A stretch of 64,000 nt of DNA from Malania oleifera (GCF_029873635.1 NC_080425.1:40427390-40491389), one strand, 5' to 3'; counted from the first letter of the stretch, positions 49,501 through 61,856 are shown. Made by a program: numbers and translations. Notes: generated from the letters alone by a model not told the origin.

Positions 49501-49770
49501 ACGTGAGATCCTAATTGTCAACAATGAATTTCCAATGGTGTGTTGGTCAAACAATGAATTTCGATAGTGCGTGATGGATGAGATGGAGTGAGATAGGCAA
49601 TAATGATAGGATGGTGATTTAAGAGTTTATTCAAATCGGTTTCTGTGAACAGAACAGTACAAGGAGTAGATTTTTGGAGTGAAGGATTTAGAAGAAGGAG
49701 AGGGGGGAAGTCCCCATGCTCGTGAATTGGCAGACGTGGAGGCATGGAGAGAGTTCATTGCATCGCTGAG
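43550..49770 (-). mobile_element. L1-type LINE A, minus strand, split by a hAT element
   Basis: Long non-LTR element within the MRS2 intron, with 3' tail at the left (43550-43620). From right to left the minus strand shows endonuclease end (47200-47545: PRTTFDHFPILLESSNVAGS and PCRIENLWLDHVAFKRL), RT start (46394-46624: NKSINS-like, then FIALLPKRSRSIKVEDSGPI and SLVSSVYKIITKALANR), RT helix (VDTILVVNEVVEDCCRNT), and the C-terminal zinc-binding region (43860-44250: QIKAFTWLIMLNKINTNNLL, QIRRPWKALSPN). Sequence at 48.0-49.77 kb is probably the ORF1/ORF2 junction. Many stops, frameshifts and poly-C tracts (46859-46882, 47461-47500, 47758-47776) show decay. Confidence 0.85.
44545..45269. mobile_element. 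Non-autonomous hAT element with 8-bp target duplication
   Basis: Element 44553-45261 (709 bp) begins CATGGTCTTAAATTTC and ends GAAATTTAAGACCTTG, a 16-bp terminal inverted repeat with one mismatch. TCTCTACT flanks it at 44545-44552 and 45262-45269. An 8-bp duplication and CA...TG ends are hAT features. Both subterminal regions (44560-44780, 45150-45250) are dense in CGAAATTTCCGTCGAAAT-like words. There is no transposase; the interior is AT-rich. The LINE reads through cleanly when it is removed. Confidence 0.93.
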
Positions 49771-49779
49771 CATGAGCTA

Positions 49780-52700
49780 TGTTGTGCTTAATCATTTTTT
49801 ATTATTCTCCAACCCAGGCCAAGGTGATTAAGTTCAAAACTTTGGGCCAAAATACAAACACACATGCATAGGAATCCACTCCCACTAACCTTTATTCACC
49901 TTACTCATGCCTCATCCAAACAAACAACTTAACCACCGGATCAAACAACCACAATCCCATCTAATCCATCAATTTTTTGAGCTCCAATATCCTTTTCATT
50001 GATCTCTACCACCAATAAAACAGGTGTAGGTAAAATACAATTCCTGGTCTGATCAACATCTTCCTGGTCAGCATGCTCTTTACCCACGACACCTTGCACA
50101 AAAATTGGAATACCTTCCAGGCCTGAAAAGGGCATTGGTGGCACATGAGAAATATCAACAACTAAATTAGATGAATCTGAAACATACATATATTGTTCCC
50201 AGACCTCGTTCAATAATAAACCAGATTCAAAACAAACTCACTACCAATATCAATCTCGTTCTCAGACTCATCAGCCCATTTCTTCTTTTCCTCATAGCAA
50301 GCCCCATCATATTCCTTTCCACCTGATTCAATCCTTTGAGCAACTGGAGTTTCTACAATAAGCAAATATCCTCAGAATTTCTTCCCAAAGACTTGGATGT
50401 CATCATATTAGAGCTGACTTGTTTCTCTCTAAAATATTTTCTCATTTCAACACTGACATGCATGGCCATTCAACAATATTCCCCAGGCTAACTTTCACAA
50501 ACCTCCTGGTTTTCAGGTTGACTACCTTGGACCTTATTTAAATTTCAATTATCACTAAGCAAAGACTAAGAATTAATCCTCTACCCAAAAATATTAGCTA
50601 AGATGACAGAATTACCTGTTTTGATTCTATTTGTAGACTAATCAAGACCCCATCTGAGAATCAAGAGCTTCATTCAGAACACTACCTGACTACTGCAAAG
50701 GAGATACTATCGATCTCCCCTTCCCCAGCCGCAAAACAATCCTATAAGGGAAACACGATACCACTTTTGCCTTAGAATAGTTTAAGTACTTCTCACAGCA
50801 AACTGTCACTATCTTCGATGCCCTCTAATGCATGATTGGGAGATTGAGCCTAGCTACTAATAGGAACCATGGGCTGATCCAGAGACTTAAATTGAAGCCT
50901 ACTCTGTATCATTAATTATTTGCCCAAATGCAGTATAAGGTAAAGTACTCCCAAACCAAGCCACTCCCAACCCACACTATTCTGGGGCTCATGCGCATCC
51001 ATCCCCTTCATCTCACAAATCCTAGAAACCTTGAGACTTAAACCCTCAAACACCATCACTCCATGTAGCAGACTGAGCCTCCACAATTGCTGCACCACAA
51101 CTCAACCTTGTGGATTGCTTGCTCTGAACTACTCGATAATACACATCCCTTCAATTTTGGTGAGCAATTCAATCTGAAGACTTGAAGACAACACACCGTC
51201 GAATGCAACATGTGATCCTATCTTGAGATTTGCTCCTCTTCTTGGCGCATGTTATAGAATGCAACACAATGAACCATTGTCATCTCTCCTAATCTGAACT
51301 GCCAATGATGAAAATAGGATAAACCTTCCCAAATGAGGACACTCCTAATTCCAATAACCTACCTTTACTATTTGCCTTTCTAGCAAACAAAAAGTTGTTT
51401 CATGTCAAACCTCCTCTAATGAAAAAGTCGATCCAATCTTCAGAATAACTAATACAAACAATCGCATACCCATCTCTCTTCCAAAATCATAATTTTGATC
51501 CACTGATTTCTTAAACCAAGTTTGATCTTTCAGACAGAAAAAATCCCCATCCCCAACCTTTATCAAACACAAATCAAAAGATTTCCTTTTGATCTGCAAA
51601 GACTAGAGAAGCTCCTCCATGCTGGAATTCACTCCCATTAAGAAAAGAGATCGTCAAAAGAGAAAGCAGGAGCAAAAACAAAGAATGAGAGTATTTTGCC
51701 TCGTCCCACTATAATTTATAGAAAACTTCAAACTAGCTAATCCACATTGACCTTTTTTCATCTTACTCTGAACACCATCTATTCAGACTTCATGTCCTCT
51801 AGGCAGTAGGGCCAAAGAACCATAAACCCATCTCCCTATCAATTGCAGGGCTTTAATATCCTTCTCACTAGTTCCTCCTCAAAAAAGATGGGGGAATACA
51901 CCATCACCTTTGATATCACCTCAATCTCTTCACCCACTCCATTTTCCTCAAATATAACACCTTCCGATGGAGTCGCAAACAAATGGGAGATATCACCCAT
52001 TAAATTTGAAGAATCTAAATCATACCCATGCTGCTCATGAAATTCATCCAACAATAAACATCCATCACATGCAAATTGTAAGTCATAGTAAGATTTATTA
52101 GACTCATTGACCCATTTTTCTTATTTGCTATAGACAAACAACCCTCATTAACCTTCTCTTTTGATCCAATCCTCAAGTAAGACAAACTATCCAAAATATT
52201 AAAACTTCCATCATTATTACTTTTTTAAGAACATTTCCCCATCTGAAAACCTACCTACATGTTTACAAAAAAAAAAAAAAAATCCACCCACATAGCCTTT
52301 CGACGAGCATAAACCTTACTAGACCCAGGCTGAGAGACTTTCTTTGCAGGACTCGTTGATTTGCTTCCAGTATTATTTTTCAACTTTTGAAATGGTCACC
52401 ATTAAGAGTGTCACCAGCAACCACCATTGCTCCGTAATAAATATTCTTGCGCTTTATTATCAATTCTGCTAGCTTCCACCCTTCCTGCACATCATCATAG
52501 AATAGAGAACTTTCCAATACTGGTGCCTGCAATATAATCCCCTGCAGCACCAGTAGATCACCAATATTATGATTACTGCATACAGATTTTACACCTCGAT
52601 CATACCCAATTAAAAACACCTGTTGGGCTGGACCAGACCCCACCTTTCACAACAGCTCACCCAAATCCAACACAACTTGAATAACTCCAGGCTCCAGGCC

Positions 52701-53560
52701 CAGGCCATGAAACCTCCCCTGACTTTAAATTGTGTTGCCTTCTGAAAACCCTGATCAATCATCTCCCATACCTGCCAAACTTCCTCCATGCCAGAAAGCT
52801 CCATCATTCCCACAACTCACACACCACCATCCGCAAACACTCCAAAGAAGTTCCTCCCTTTACAAACTTTCAGGAACAAAGACTTATACTCATTTTTATT
52901 AGATCTAAGTTATCTAACTCCCACCTCAAGAAATCTACCAATCCCAGTGGATCAAATTGCCACAACAAAGTCCAAGCAACCAAATGTTTTTTTTTTTTTT
53001 TTCCTCCAAACAAACCGACTCAACTGAGTCCACCACAAGGTCAAATTTTGCAGGATCCAATGTACCACTGACAAAGGTGAGCCTTTACCACCTTCTCAAT
53101 CAGAACCACAAAACCTCCCACTTTCACCACATCTAGGCCCCAGATTGAAGGATTTCCCTTCAATCTGGACTAATCATCTCAAAGGCAGATCTAATCTACA
53201 CCATGGTTTCATAAAAGACATGATCAACACCTTCTAGAACAAAAGCATGTGACAAGAGATAAAATATTACATCACTGTGGTTCCACAGTTCTTGCTCTAT
53301 ACCTCAAAAAACTCAAGGCTCTCTTCTTTCAAGTGCCAAGAGATTGGTCCCCCACTATATTGGAAAAAGATTCAACCCTCATCAACAGCTCATCTACAGC
53401 TAGTATTATCCACTCAGGCAACCAGCCCCAGAGACTCAACACACTCCAATGGGACCAATAAATACCATAAAAGAAAGGAATGCAAGTTATCCCATCCAAT
53501 GAAAAGGTTGGTTTCAAAGATTAGGGGAACTCCAAACCCAAATTTTCACACAAATATTTT
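49780..53560 (-). pseudogene. LINE ORF1-like region(s), minus strand
   Basis: Long CA-rich (plus strand) block whose minus strand gives many mid-length coding-like frames. Two are related to each other: DSSNLVVDISHVPPMPFSGL (49941-50213) and DSSNLMGDISHLFATPSEGV (51839-52054), about 1.85 kb apart. This suggests two diverged copies of the ORF1/linker part of LINEs like LINE A, either nested or duplicated. Other frames such as AELIIKRKNIYYGAMVVAGD (52380-52643) and WQVWEMIDQGFQKATQFKVR (52610-52813) have no domain I can name. Confidence in the LINE origin is moderate. Confidence 0.5.
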
Positions 53561-53973
53561 TTAAAAATATATATAAAAATAACAGCAACATTGTAATAGG
53601 TGTTATTTGTTAATAAAAAATTAAATAAACCCTTTATGATATAGATAAATCCTCCACAAAAATTTTAGTTGATATTTCATTGTATTGTGTGTGCATGCTT
53701 ATTTCTGAACCAAAAAAAATCAAATGCTTCCTAAATGCCCATAAGGACACCTTACATAATTAGCACTTAAAAATCAAGAATTTAGCAACAAACATACAAG
53801 AATATTAAATTCCAGATTGCAAACTTGAAACTAAAGCGTATAGAACATAGCCACCTTGAGAGAGTAGCATGAAACAAATTTTTTCCAAAGGATGAACAAT
53901 ATATCATATTATTTGATTCGGTAACATTAATTTGTTTTAACATAAATATCTTGTCATATAATCTTATACTCAC

Positions 53974-54255
53974 TGACAGTATCTTGTTACGAGTCCCATC
54001 TAGTTGCATGAAATATGCCTCAAGCAACATTTCCAAATCCTCCACATCCTGATCACCCAAACAGTTGCTAGTTACCAGACTTGCACTCCTGTTAGAACTA
54101 AGTCGGCGAAGATTGGGTGCAGCAGTGATGTGGCTATTTGAAGGGGCGGCTGCCAACAAAGCCTCGGACTGCTGATTCAGCATCCACTTCCTAGTTAAAT
54201 ACAAATGTGCCATATCTTCATTGTCATCTAAAAGATGCTCAATTTCATCCCTCAC
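53974..54255 (-). CDS. MRS2: MRS2/MGT magnesium transporter, penultimate exon in the window
   Basis: 94 codons, phase 0 at both ends, open throughout. The acceptor is GATTACAG|GTGAGG and the donor CTGTCA|GTGAGT on the minus strand. It encodes VRDEIEHLLDDNEDMAHLYL, TRKWMLNQQSEALLAA, a polar linker with PNLRRLSSNRSASL, and DVEDLEMLLEAYFMQLDGTR. These are the coiled-coil arms of the cytosolic or matrix funnel of MRS2 proteins, ending in the conserved YFMQLDGT box that leads into the pore helix encoded by the exon at 27863-28141. Usual family length is about 400-500 residues, so roughly the N-terminal half must lie in exons right of the window. Confidence 0.93.
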
Positions 54256-55239
54256 CTGTAATCAGACAGATATAATGGCGTAACATATTTATTTCAAAAT
54301 ATGCTCATTATTTTAGTAGAAAAGGATTTAATAGCTTGCATGATGCCATGAACAAGATTAAAATGCATGATGTATGAACTTAGGAGATAATCAAGAAGAG
54401 AATGATTCAGAAAAAGAAGACAATTGCAAAAAAAAAAAAAAGAACAAAACAAAACAAAATAAAATGCAGTGCACCTGAATCAATCTGTTTCGGATCCTGT
54501 TCATGTAAATCATTGATTTGAAATTATATTCAATATTTAGGATATTTCTTTCATTTTCAATTGTTCCTGAAGTTCAAGGGCATCAAGGGTATTTTTTAAA
54601 AAATTGTGCAGATAACTAGATAATTTCTGTGCTTTAAGTTTATTTATTTGTTTTTAATATCATAACTCTATTCTGTATAATTAATATTATCAACACTACT
54701 CAATAATGCCAACCAATGGCAGTAGCACAATAACAATGACAATAGTTGTAGTCAATGTAGATAATGAGTGTAGAATCTGAGTTACATATTAGAACACGAA
54801 AATCCCATCAGAGGACTTCATTCCTTTCCAATACAAAATAGTTCTTTTAAGCAATAAAATTATGACTTTGCTAGAAATCCTTCCATGAGCAGCCAATTCT
54901 GTCTGGCCTGTTTGTTTGTATGTTTTTAACAGCACTGTTTCTTCTTACATACCACTATAGTCCCCTTTACTGCATTTGATCAACTGAGATAACAGCAATT
55001 GTAGAAATACAGCCACTGCAGCAATCATTCATCTATATGAACCAACATTTTGAAACCATGATCCACCATAGACTTTCAAGAATGCAGGATAAAAGTTGGC
55101 CCAAGCAACTGATAATATGATAAGATTTAACATTCATTACTGGTGAATACTCTATGGGTAAGAGGGGTAGTCATTATTTTTTTAATAGTAAGGGTACTCA
55201 TTATTAAAATATAGACAATAGGAAATCACTTATCAAATG

Positions 55240-56255
55240 TACTGAAATATGTCCTAATCCATTCTCGCAGACTTCACCCATTTTCTTTCCTCCCAATTCT
55301 CTTTTGGGAGGATCTTTGGGAAAAAGAGAACTGTTTTCCTTTTGTTTTCCATTCTCCTTTCTCTCTTACTATATATCAAAATGCTCCTATGTCTTCTTTT
55401 CAGATTGACAGTGATTGTTTTTCCCGGGATTTTCATTTTATGTAGGAATCGTAAAGATAGGGAGGCTAAGTTGCTTTCTTTGCTTCTTAGTTCGTTGTCT
55501 TCTTTTTAGCATTTCTATGAAGTGATGTCAGGATTTGAACTTGGGTTGCCTCTGGTGTTTTCTCCTAAAACTCTTTTTATTCTTATTTGATTCATTCGGC
55601 TAATTCCTTTCCTCTTGCTAATTGTTTGCAGAAACAGGAAAGCTATGGTTTCCTTTAAAGTTAAAGCAGTTGTGTGATTGGGCATTCTTAACGCCATAAC
55701 TCTATTGCAGATTAGATGGCCACATGAGGCTCTGTCACATGATGCATGCGCGGTGTGCCATCATAGTGGTGAGTTCCATGCTTATCTGTTCCTTCACTGC
55801 ACTCCACAGATTGGGGTTCATGAAATGACCTCTTTGGTTTCATTGGTGAGTGTTGGGTGCAACCCAGTTCTTTGAATCTTTTTTCGTCATCACTCTTAAG
55901 ATTGTTGGGCAAGGAAACAAGGAGATTATGATGGTGTGCAGTTTTTTCTATTTTATGGGTGGCTCATCTTAGGAGAAATGCTCACATTTTCCATGATCAC
56001 TCTTTGCCTACTAATTTGATATGGGGCAGGATCCCATTTTTGCATGGCTATGGGTTTTTCTACTAAATATCTTTAGTTGTTTCGGTTTCTCTGACATTCA
56101 GCATGAACGATTGGCTGGCTGTGTTAGTTTCATTTTTTTTTTCTTTCTCTGTTCATGTTTTGTTTTTTCTTTTGTTCGTTCTATTGTTTAGGAGGATTTC
56201 TTGTACTCCTCGAATATTCTTCCTTTTATTCATAAAGTTTTTTCTTTTTTTTAAC
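55240..56255 (+). pseudogene. L1-type LINE 3' end, plus strand
   Basis: The frame at 55678-55875 gives NAITLLQIRWPHEALSHDAC, then AVCHHSGEFHAYLFLHC, the RT-associated zinc-binding region (C-x2-C ... H-x4-C type). Then come RRNAHIFHDHSLPTNLIW and a T/A-rich 3' tail ending near 56255. 5'-truncated, with stops. Confidence 0.75.
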
Positions 56256-56259
56256 CACA

Positions 56260-57419
56260 CATGCACACGCACATCAATCCTCCCCCTACCCTCGCAAAGC
56301 GAGGAGCCTTGTGGCCTAGGGACACCCTTTTACACACGCGCACACATCAAGTTCTCATTGCCAAGAACAAGTTTTAGTTCTATAATTGTATCTTTTGTGT
56401 AGGAAACTAGTTCTAATCTAAATTAGGAAACTGGACAGGAGTGGGAGGCAAAAAAATCAGGTTCAACTAAATTAGAGAAGGTGATTGTAATTCTAGGATC
56501 TTCCGTTCTAATTGGAGACAAATAATAGAGATATGGTTACAGATTTTAATTTGATTAAAAAGTGGATTATTGGCTGTTTTAAAAATATTTGTTCAGAGGA
56601 GGATACATTTAAACAATGATTTGAGGGTTTGGATTGCTATCTTATTTCTGAATGTCAGGTGTGGTGGTTGGAGGGACCCCTTTTTCCAAGGTTGCTCTAA
56701 TATGGTGAAAGTTGAATCACTGAAGATTTTTCAAGTGTTCCATGTTTAAGGGGTGACTGGCAAGAGCATTAATTTGACATGTATCAGCTTATTTCCCAAG
56801 GATCAATATGCTCTTTATGGAAAAGGAAAGACAAGTATGTTAAGGTGAAGTATTTTTTGGCACATAGCTTGGTTACTGGTGTAAGATTATTGGGGAAGTT
56901 CAAGCTGACAGGTTTAGTGTGATTTTGGGACATACTAATCTCTGTATTGCAGTGGGTTTTGTTGGTGGTAGGCAAACTTTGGATGTTACAGAGTCACAGA
57001 TTCGTAAGTGTGTTTTTGCTCAACTTGGACTGAGAAAATTTATGGTGCAGTGAGTTGGATTATTACGATAAGGTTTTAGATAGGTGAGATCTCAATTCTA
57101 GATGGAGGCATTTGATTAAGGAATGTTTGTCTACAGCTACTTTTTCTGTTGTTCAGCCTTTCTAGCATTAAGGGGATGAGACAAGGAGATTTGTTGCCCT
57201 CTTCTTATGCCTTTTTTTTTGGTGCAGCTGTTTTGAATAGGTTAGTTGATACGACAGTTCACAGGTTTCTACATAGTATAATTGTTGCAGGGAGGATGTT
57301 ATTGTGTCCCATTTGCATTTTGCACTGCACTAATGATACTTGCAGCTGCCAAAATATGCAGAACCAAATTGCAACCTTGATCTCCTGTAAGAAAACAGAA
57401 AAAGCACGGAGGACCAGTG
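56260..57419 (+). pseudogene. Decayed LINE reverse transcriptase fragment
   Basis: Near 57149-57240 the frame reads SSIKGMRQGDLLPSSYAFFF, resembling the RT box normally reading GLRQGDPLSPFLF, followed by AAVLNRLVD. A decayed LHCTNDT stands where FADDT is expected. Upstream sequence is in several broken frames. Confidence 0.55.
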
Positions 57420-57652
57420 TGTAATCCGGGGGTTTCTCTGATGCTTATGTTAGGGATGGAAGAAGTTGCAATGGAATAGCAAGGGTGCTAAAGAGATGAG
57501 TTTTAGATGATCTATCTCCATCAAGAATCCCCTTTTATAGGTGAGATATCCCCATGCATGCAATGTCAAGTACTTTAAGTGAGAGAGAGTAGCATGATCT
57601 CAATTCCAAGGGGCATAACCTTCATTATACCTTCATAACTTTAGGAGTTGCA
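57420..57652 (-). repeat. Small LTR, minus orientation
   Basis: On the minus strand it begins TGCAACTCCTAAAG and ends GGATTACA. It is clearly related to the plus-strand LTR at 61165-61403. A purine run (AAAAAAAAGGGGG) precedes it as a polypurine tract would. No partner LTR of the same orientation was found, so it is a solo or truncated copy. Confidence 0.7.
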
Positions 57653-57656
57653 CCCC

Positions 57657-59010
57657 CTTTTTTTTATAGCAAAAGATGAGATCTCATTGATAAGAGGAGA
57701 ATTTACAAAATATAAAAAAGACTTCTCCCATCAAAGTACTGGAAAAAAAACAGGAAAAAAAAACTAATAAAACAATAACTGGAAAAAAAAAATCATAAAA
57801 TTCAGAGCAGAAGATTCCAATAGTCTTGCTGAACATCCAAAACACTTAACTCCCTTAAAGCAACCAAACCCAACACACAATAAAGAAGCCAGGTAATGAA
57901 TCCTCTCCCAAACCAGCAGCCTGTTCAATTTTCTTCCTGAAAAAATACATGCATTACACTCCAAATATAATCCCCACTAACCCCACAGCACTGCAAAAAA
58001 TATCACACTTTCATAGTGTCTTCCTCTCCTTCCTTCTACCAAACCCCTCAAATGAAATTGACAACAATTCCTCCACCGATGCCAGACATACCCAAGATTC
58101 TCCCATCACACCAAATTAGTCACACAGTAAAAGTAAATGAGGTGCCGTTGCAGAATTCAAATAGCATAACACAAAGACATCTGGAGGCAAGGCATCCAAA
58201 GGTCTCCTAGCCTGCAACAGGTTATTAATATTGATTTATTAAGCACAATCAGCCATATGAAAACCTTAAGTTTTGGGGGAGCCTTTGCCTTTCAAATGGA
58301 AGAATAATAAGGCAAAACAGGGAATTTAAGTGGGTCAAAAACTCCAAAAAATATCTACAAGATTAAAACCACAAATGATCCAAATCCCAAGACCAAAGTA
58401 TATCCCCATCTGAAGAAAGATGACAGTTGTTCAACAAAAATAACAAGGATGAGAGTTCCAACATTTTTCTATCATTAAGAGGTTACTTGAAATGAAAATA
58501 TCAAGAAACTGAAGGGCTACCTAAATCAACCACAAAGAAGGAAATGATACTAACTTGCCCTGAGCTCAAACAGAAAAGAGGAGGAAAAGATGTGGCTAGA
58601 ATATCATTTTCCAACCACTTGTCTTTCTAAAATCAAATCCGAGAACCCATCCCCACCACAAAATTAAAGTGAGGCATAAACAAGGGATAAATTTGAGAAA
58701 TAGATCTCCAAAGGCTCTCTGATGAATATCTCAAATTAACATTGGTACCCCACCTATTCTCACCCACCCCATTCTTGCTTCTGATCACTTTATGCCTAAG
58801 GGAGTGATCTTTTAGTGGAAAATTCCATAACCACAGCTAAGAGGGCGACGTTTTTAGACACCAAATTTTGAAAACCCTGCCCTCCCTCCAATTTAGACCT
58901 ACAAACCATGTCCCATCTTACTAAATGATCCCTAAAACCCCTACCCCATACCACAAGAAATCCCTTATGATTTTATCAATCTTCATAGCAATCCCCACAA
59001 GTATTATTCC
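57657..59010 (-). mobile_element. L1-type LINE B, minus strand, 5'-truncated
   Basis: The same family as LINE A. Its 3' tail starts with TTTTTTTTATAGCAAAAG at 57657. The sequence follows LINE A over the zinc-binding and RT C-terminal parts, for example GGGGGAGCCTTTGCCTTTC (58276 here, 44185 in LINE A) and the block at 58710-59000 against 45330-45620. It lacks the hAT insertion and therefore shows the empty site. Confidence 0.8.
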
Positions 59011-60740
59011 CCTCCTTAATTGGGTCTTCATATTACACCTTTATGTCAAGGTGAAAGTTCATTTCCCTTGGCAAAGCCTTTTGTATGGGTATCATCTTGT
59101 TCTCCATCAATTGCTCCAGCACTCCTAAGCTTTGAAGATCACTCTCAAGTTTAGGAGTGTTTCGAAATCACATTACCTTTCATAGTCCGAGCCAACCAAA
59201 CCAAACTAGGCACATTCAAGAAAACCAAGCCACACAAATTCAACCAATTAATGAACCCAAGCTGACCTTCCATGTCCAATCCAAAAGTCCACCTCGCCAA
59301 ACCAAGCTCCCCTGGCCGAGCCAAGATTCCCCAACTGACCAACCTCCATAGTCAAGCCAAGGTCTTCACCTCTTTGAATATTCAAACACCCTTCGTATGT
59401 TCTTCGCATGTTCAATGTCCTTCGAATATTCTTCGAATGCTACTTGAATTTTCAAATTCTTTTTCACACATAGCCTCTTAAATCTTACTTTCCCTAGGTT
59501 TAAGAGATTTCCTTAGTCTTTCCCATTCATTTCCTCCCCAGACTCCATGGACCCCATAGATCCTAGACATTCTCCCTCGCAAGTGTGGCTGGTCAAGCAT
59601 GTTGCCTCATCAAGGAAGACTTGGTCCACCTTCATACCTTATACTACATCCGCTCCTTGATCAGCCTATGTGGCCCCTTGCCGAGGAGCACGTCCCCCAA
59701 CCCCAAGCGGAAGAAACCTGCTTCTACAAAGGTCTCTTCTAAGGCAGGCCTCCATTTACCACTTCACCCCTTCTTTGCTGACACCCTCCAAATTTTTACC
59801 ACCTGTCTCCTAGCCAACCCACCCCCAATTCTTGGTTCACCATTGTATGCTTCACCTCCCTTCTCTTATGACGCAAACACTGGCCAACCCACTAGATCTT
59901 CAAAGCTTGCTTTCAAACGATGAAACATCCTTGTAAGGGCAAAAGTATGGTACTTAACCTACCGTCCAAGGTGAAAGTTTTTCCCAGCTAGCCCCTCCTT
60001 TATACACACTTGCAAAAGCCAATTCTTATCTTCCTCGAGAGACCTCCGAGGACCTCTATCCTTATCCGCTCCCTTTCAAGGTGACTTCCTACCTTTCTTA
60101 CTTTTCTTCAATTCAAATATTAGTACTCCTAACTCTTCCTTTTCTAGAAGCCCAAACTTGCTCCCTTCTCTTAGTCTAGTTGAATCTACAAGTCTCTGAA
60201 CTACAACACTTGGCTACCCACCAAGGAGTCATCCCTCATCAAGAACTAACCAAGAATCCAGCCTCTTCCTACGATCCCAACCCCATTCCTAAAGGCCACT
60301 AAAATTTACACTTTAGCCTTGCTCACACTTTCATTATTGACAACCTATAAAAACCCTACTCTTTGTCATGCAAGTATGTCATCCTCTTAGGACTAGAACG
60401 AACTTGACCGCCTCAACTACAGGAAGAAAAGGAAAGGTGAGTCTTTCAAGAAGAGAAGAAACTCCCCCCCTCCCCCCTTTCCCAAATTCTAACCTCTAAG
60501 TTCATTAAAGTCTCCTTTGAAGGTCCAATAGGCCAAGCTTCCCCACTCCTAACCAATTTTGCCTCTATGTCTCCACTATTCCCTCCAGTGTGCTCCAATG
60601 TTGCTTACCCCAAGAGAACAAAGAGGAGCTATGTATGATGATGCCCGAGACCATGGGCTCCTCCCTTTGCCACGAGGCTTTTAGAGTTAGTGTACTTTTT
60701 CTTTATCCATTATCTAGATCCTGCTAACTTTTTCTCTTCT
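59010..60740 (+). other. Uncharacterised CT-rich stretch before an LTR-element ORF
   Basis: Low in stops in places; for example 59585-59923 contains PNPKRKKPASTKVSSKAGL. No domain was recognised. Composition and position suggest the interior of the element whose 3' LTR is at 61165-61403, but this is inference. Confidence 0.35.
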
Positions 60741-60747
60741 TTCACAA

Positions 60748-61065
60748 ATGGCTACAATCAGTATTTCTATGGAAGAAAAAGTAGGAATGATTCATCGAAG
60801 CCTATTGATTGTCAAGGCCAGATGGTGGATCTATAAAGTTGAGGATGAGAATGCCAACCTCTACCAACGATGAGAGGCGGAACTCCCAATAGCCAAATAA
60901 ATTGCAATTGAACAATTCAAGGCCTCCCGTGCTTACTAAAAGACCTTTCATATATACGCCCTTCAATCCTATTAGGGATCCTTCCAACAGTGCAGAGGTC
61001 AATCTAAACCAAAATACCCTGGCATTGATACGTCCAAAATTAGTTCTATAGAATACAAATAACAA
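60748..61065 (+). pseudogene. LTR-element ORF C-terminal fragment
   Basis: ATG at 60748 begins MATISISMEEKVGMIHRSLL. Later the same frame gives AIEQFKASRAY, HIYALQSY and SFQQCRGQSKPKYPGIDTSK with stops between. The pattern QFKxSxAY...YxxSFxxCxxQxxxKYPxID is one I recall from transposon-annotated plant proteins near Tat/Ogre-type LTRs; this is from memory. It ends about 100 bases before the polypurine tract of the LTR at 61165. Confidence 0.45.
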
Positions 61066-61164
61066 AATGATACCCATACAAAAGGCTTTTCCAAGAGAAA
61101 TGAAGGATCACCTTCACATAAAGTTATAACCTAAAGACTCAATTAATGATAGGAATAAAGGGGG

Positions 61165-61403
61165 TGTAACTCCTAAAGTTATGAAGAGATAGTGAAGGTG
61201 CATATTGGAATTAAAACCATGCAACTCTCCTATTCGGAGGTACTTGGCATTGAATGCATATGTCTATCTCACCTATAACAAGGAATTTGTGAACGAGGTA
61301 GATCACCTAAAACTCATTTTTAACATTTTTCTATTCCCTTGCTACTTCTTCCATCCTTGACTTAAACATCAGAGAGATCCTTGGAGTTTTCTGTCTCCTT
61401 ACA
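61165..61403 (+). repeat. Small LTR, plus orientation
   Basis: Starts TGTAACTCCTAAAG right after AATAAAGGGGG (polypurine tract, 61154-61164) and ends CTCCTTACA, giving TGTAA/TTACA inverted ends. About 239 bp. Related over its whole length to the inverted copy at 57420-57652. Confidence 0.75.
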
Positions 61404-61474
61404 ATAGATCAAGGTCACAAATCGGCACATTTTGGTGACAACAATAACATTTAACTTCAGTTTAGATAAAAGTG

Positions 61475-61856
61475 TGTTAGGATTCCCAAATCAATTGGGA
61501 ATTCTGATTAATGTGTGTTTGGATTTCCAAATCAATTGGGATTTCTATTTAATGTTATGATTCCCATATCACTAGGATTTCTAATTAACGTGTATGATTC
61601 TCAAATCAATTAGGATCGGGGTCCATCAAGTACTCAGATTGGGATTTTTTTACATTCCTAATAGAAGTGTTCCCTACCATATATATATATATATAATCCT
61701 ATAGGACTTTTTCATTCAAGCAATAACATAATTCATAGCCATTGAAAATTTGGAGGTAGATCCGCTCGATGTGATCAACCTTATTTCCTCATTCAATTTT
61801 CCATCCTTTCAATTTCCCCAATTCCTTTACGATAAAACTCTAGTTTCTTATCTTTC
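61475..61856 (+). repeat. 5' LTR of the 61.5-64 kb Ty3-like element
   Basis: Begins TGTTAGGATTCCC and ends just before the primer site. It contains four degenerate copies of a ATTCCCAAATCAATTGGGA-like word (61480-61610) and an (AT)n TATA-like stretch (61679-61697). About 380 bp; the exact start is uncertain by a few bases. Confidence 0.6.

Larger units (their letters stand above)
28142..53973 (-). other. 25.8-kb phase-0 intron of the MRS2 gene
   Basis: The donor is CTGTCA|GTGAGTATAAG (minus strand at 53974/53973) and the acceptor is TTGTGGCAG|GTTCGG (28142/28141). Joining the exons gives TRNKILS-VREYIDDTED, the continuous order expected of MRS2 proteins. Length is 25,832 bp. No other host exon was recognised inside. 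The content is an old repeat array plus copia, LINE, RTE and hAT insertions, listed separately. Confidence 0.85.

Noticed and set aside
59585..59923. 112-residue plus-strand frame with a basic PKRKKP patch
   Set aside because: No recognised domain and it lies within probable LTR-element interior; not called as a host gene.
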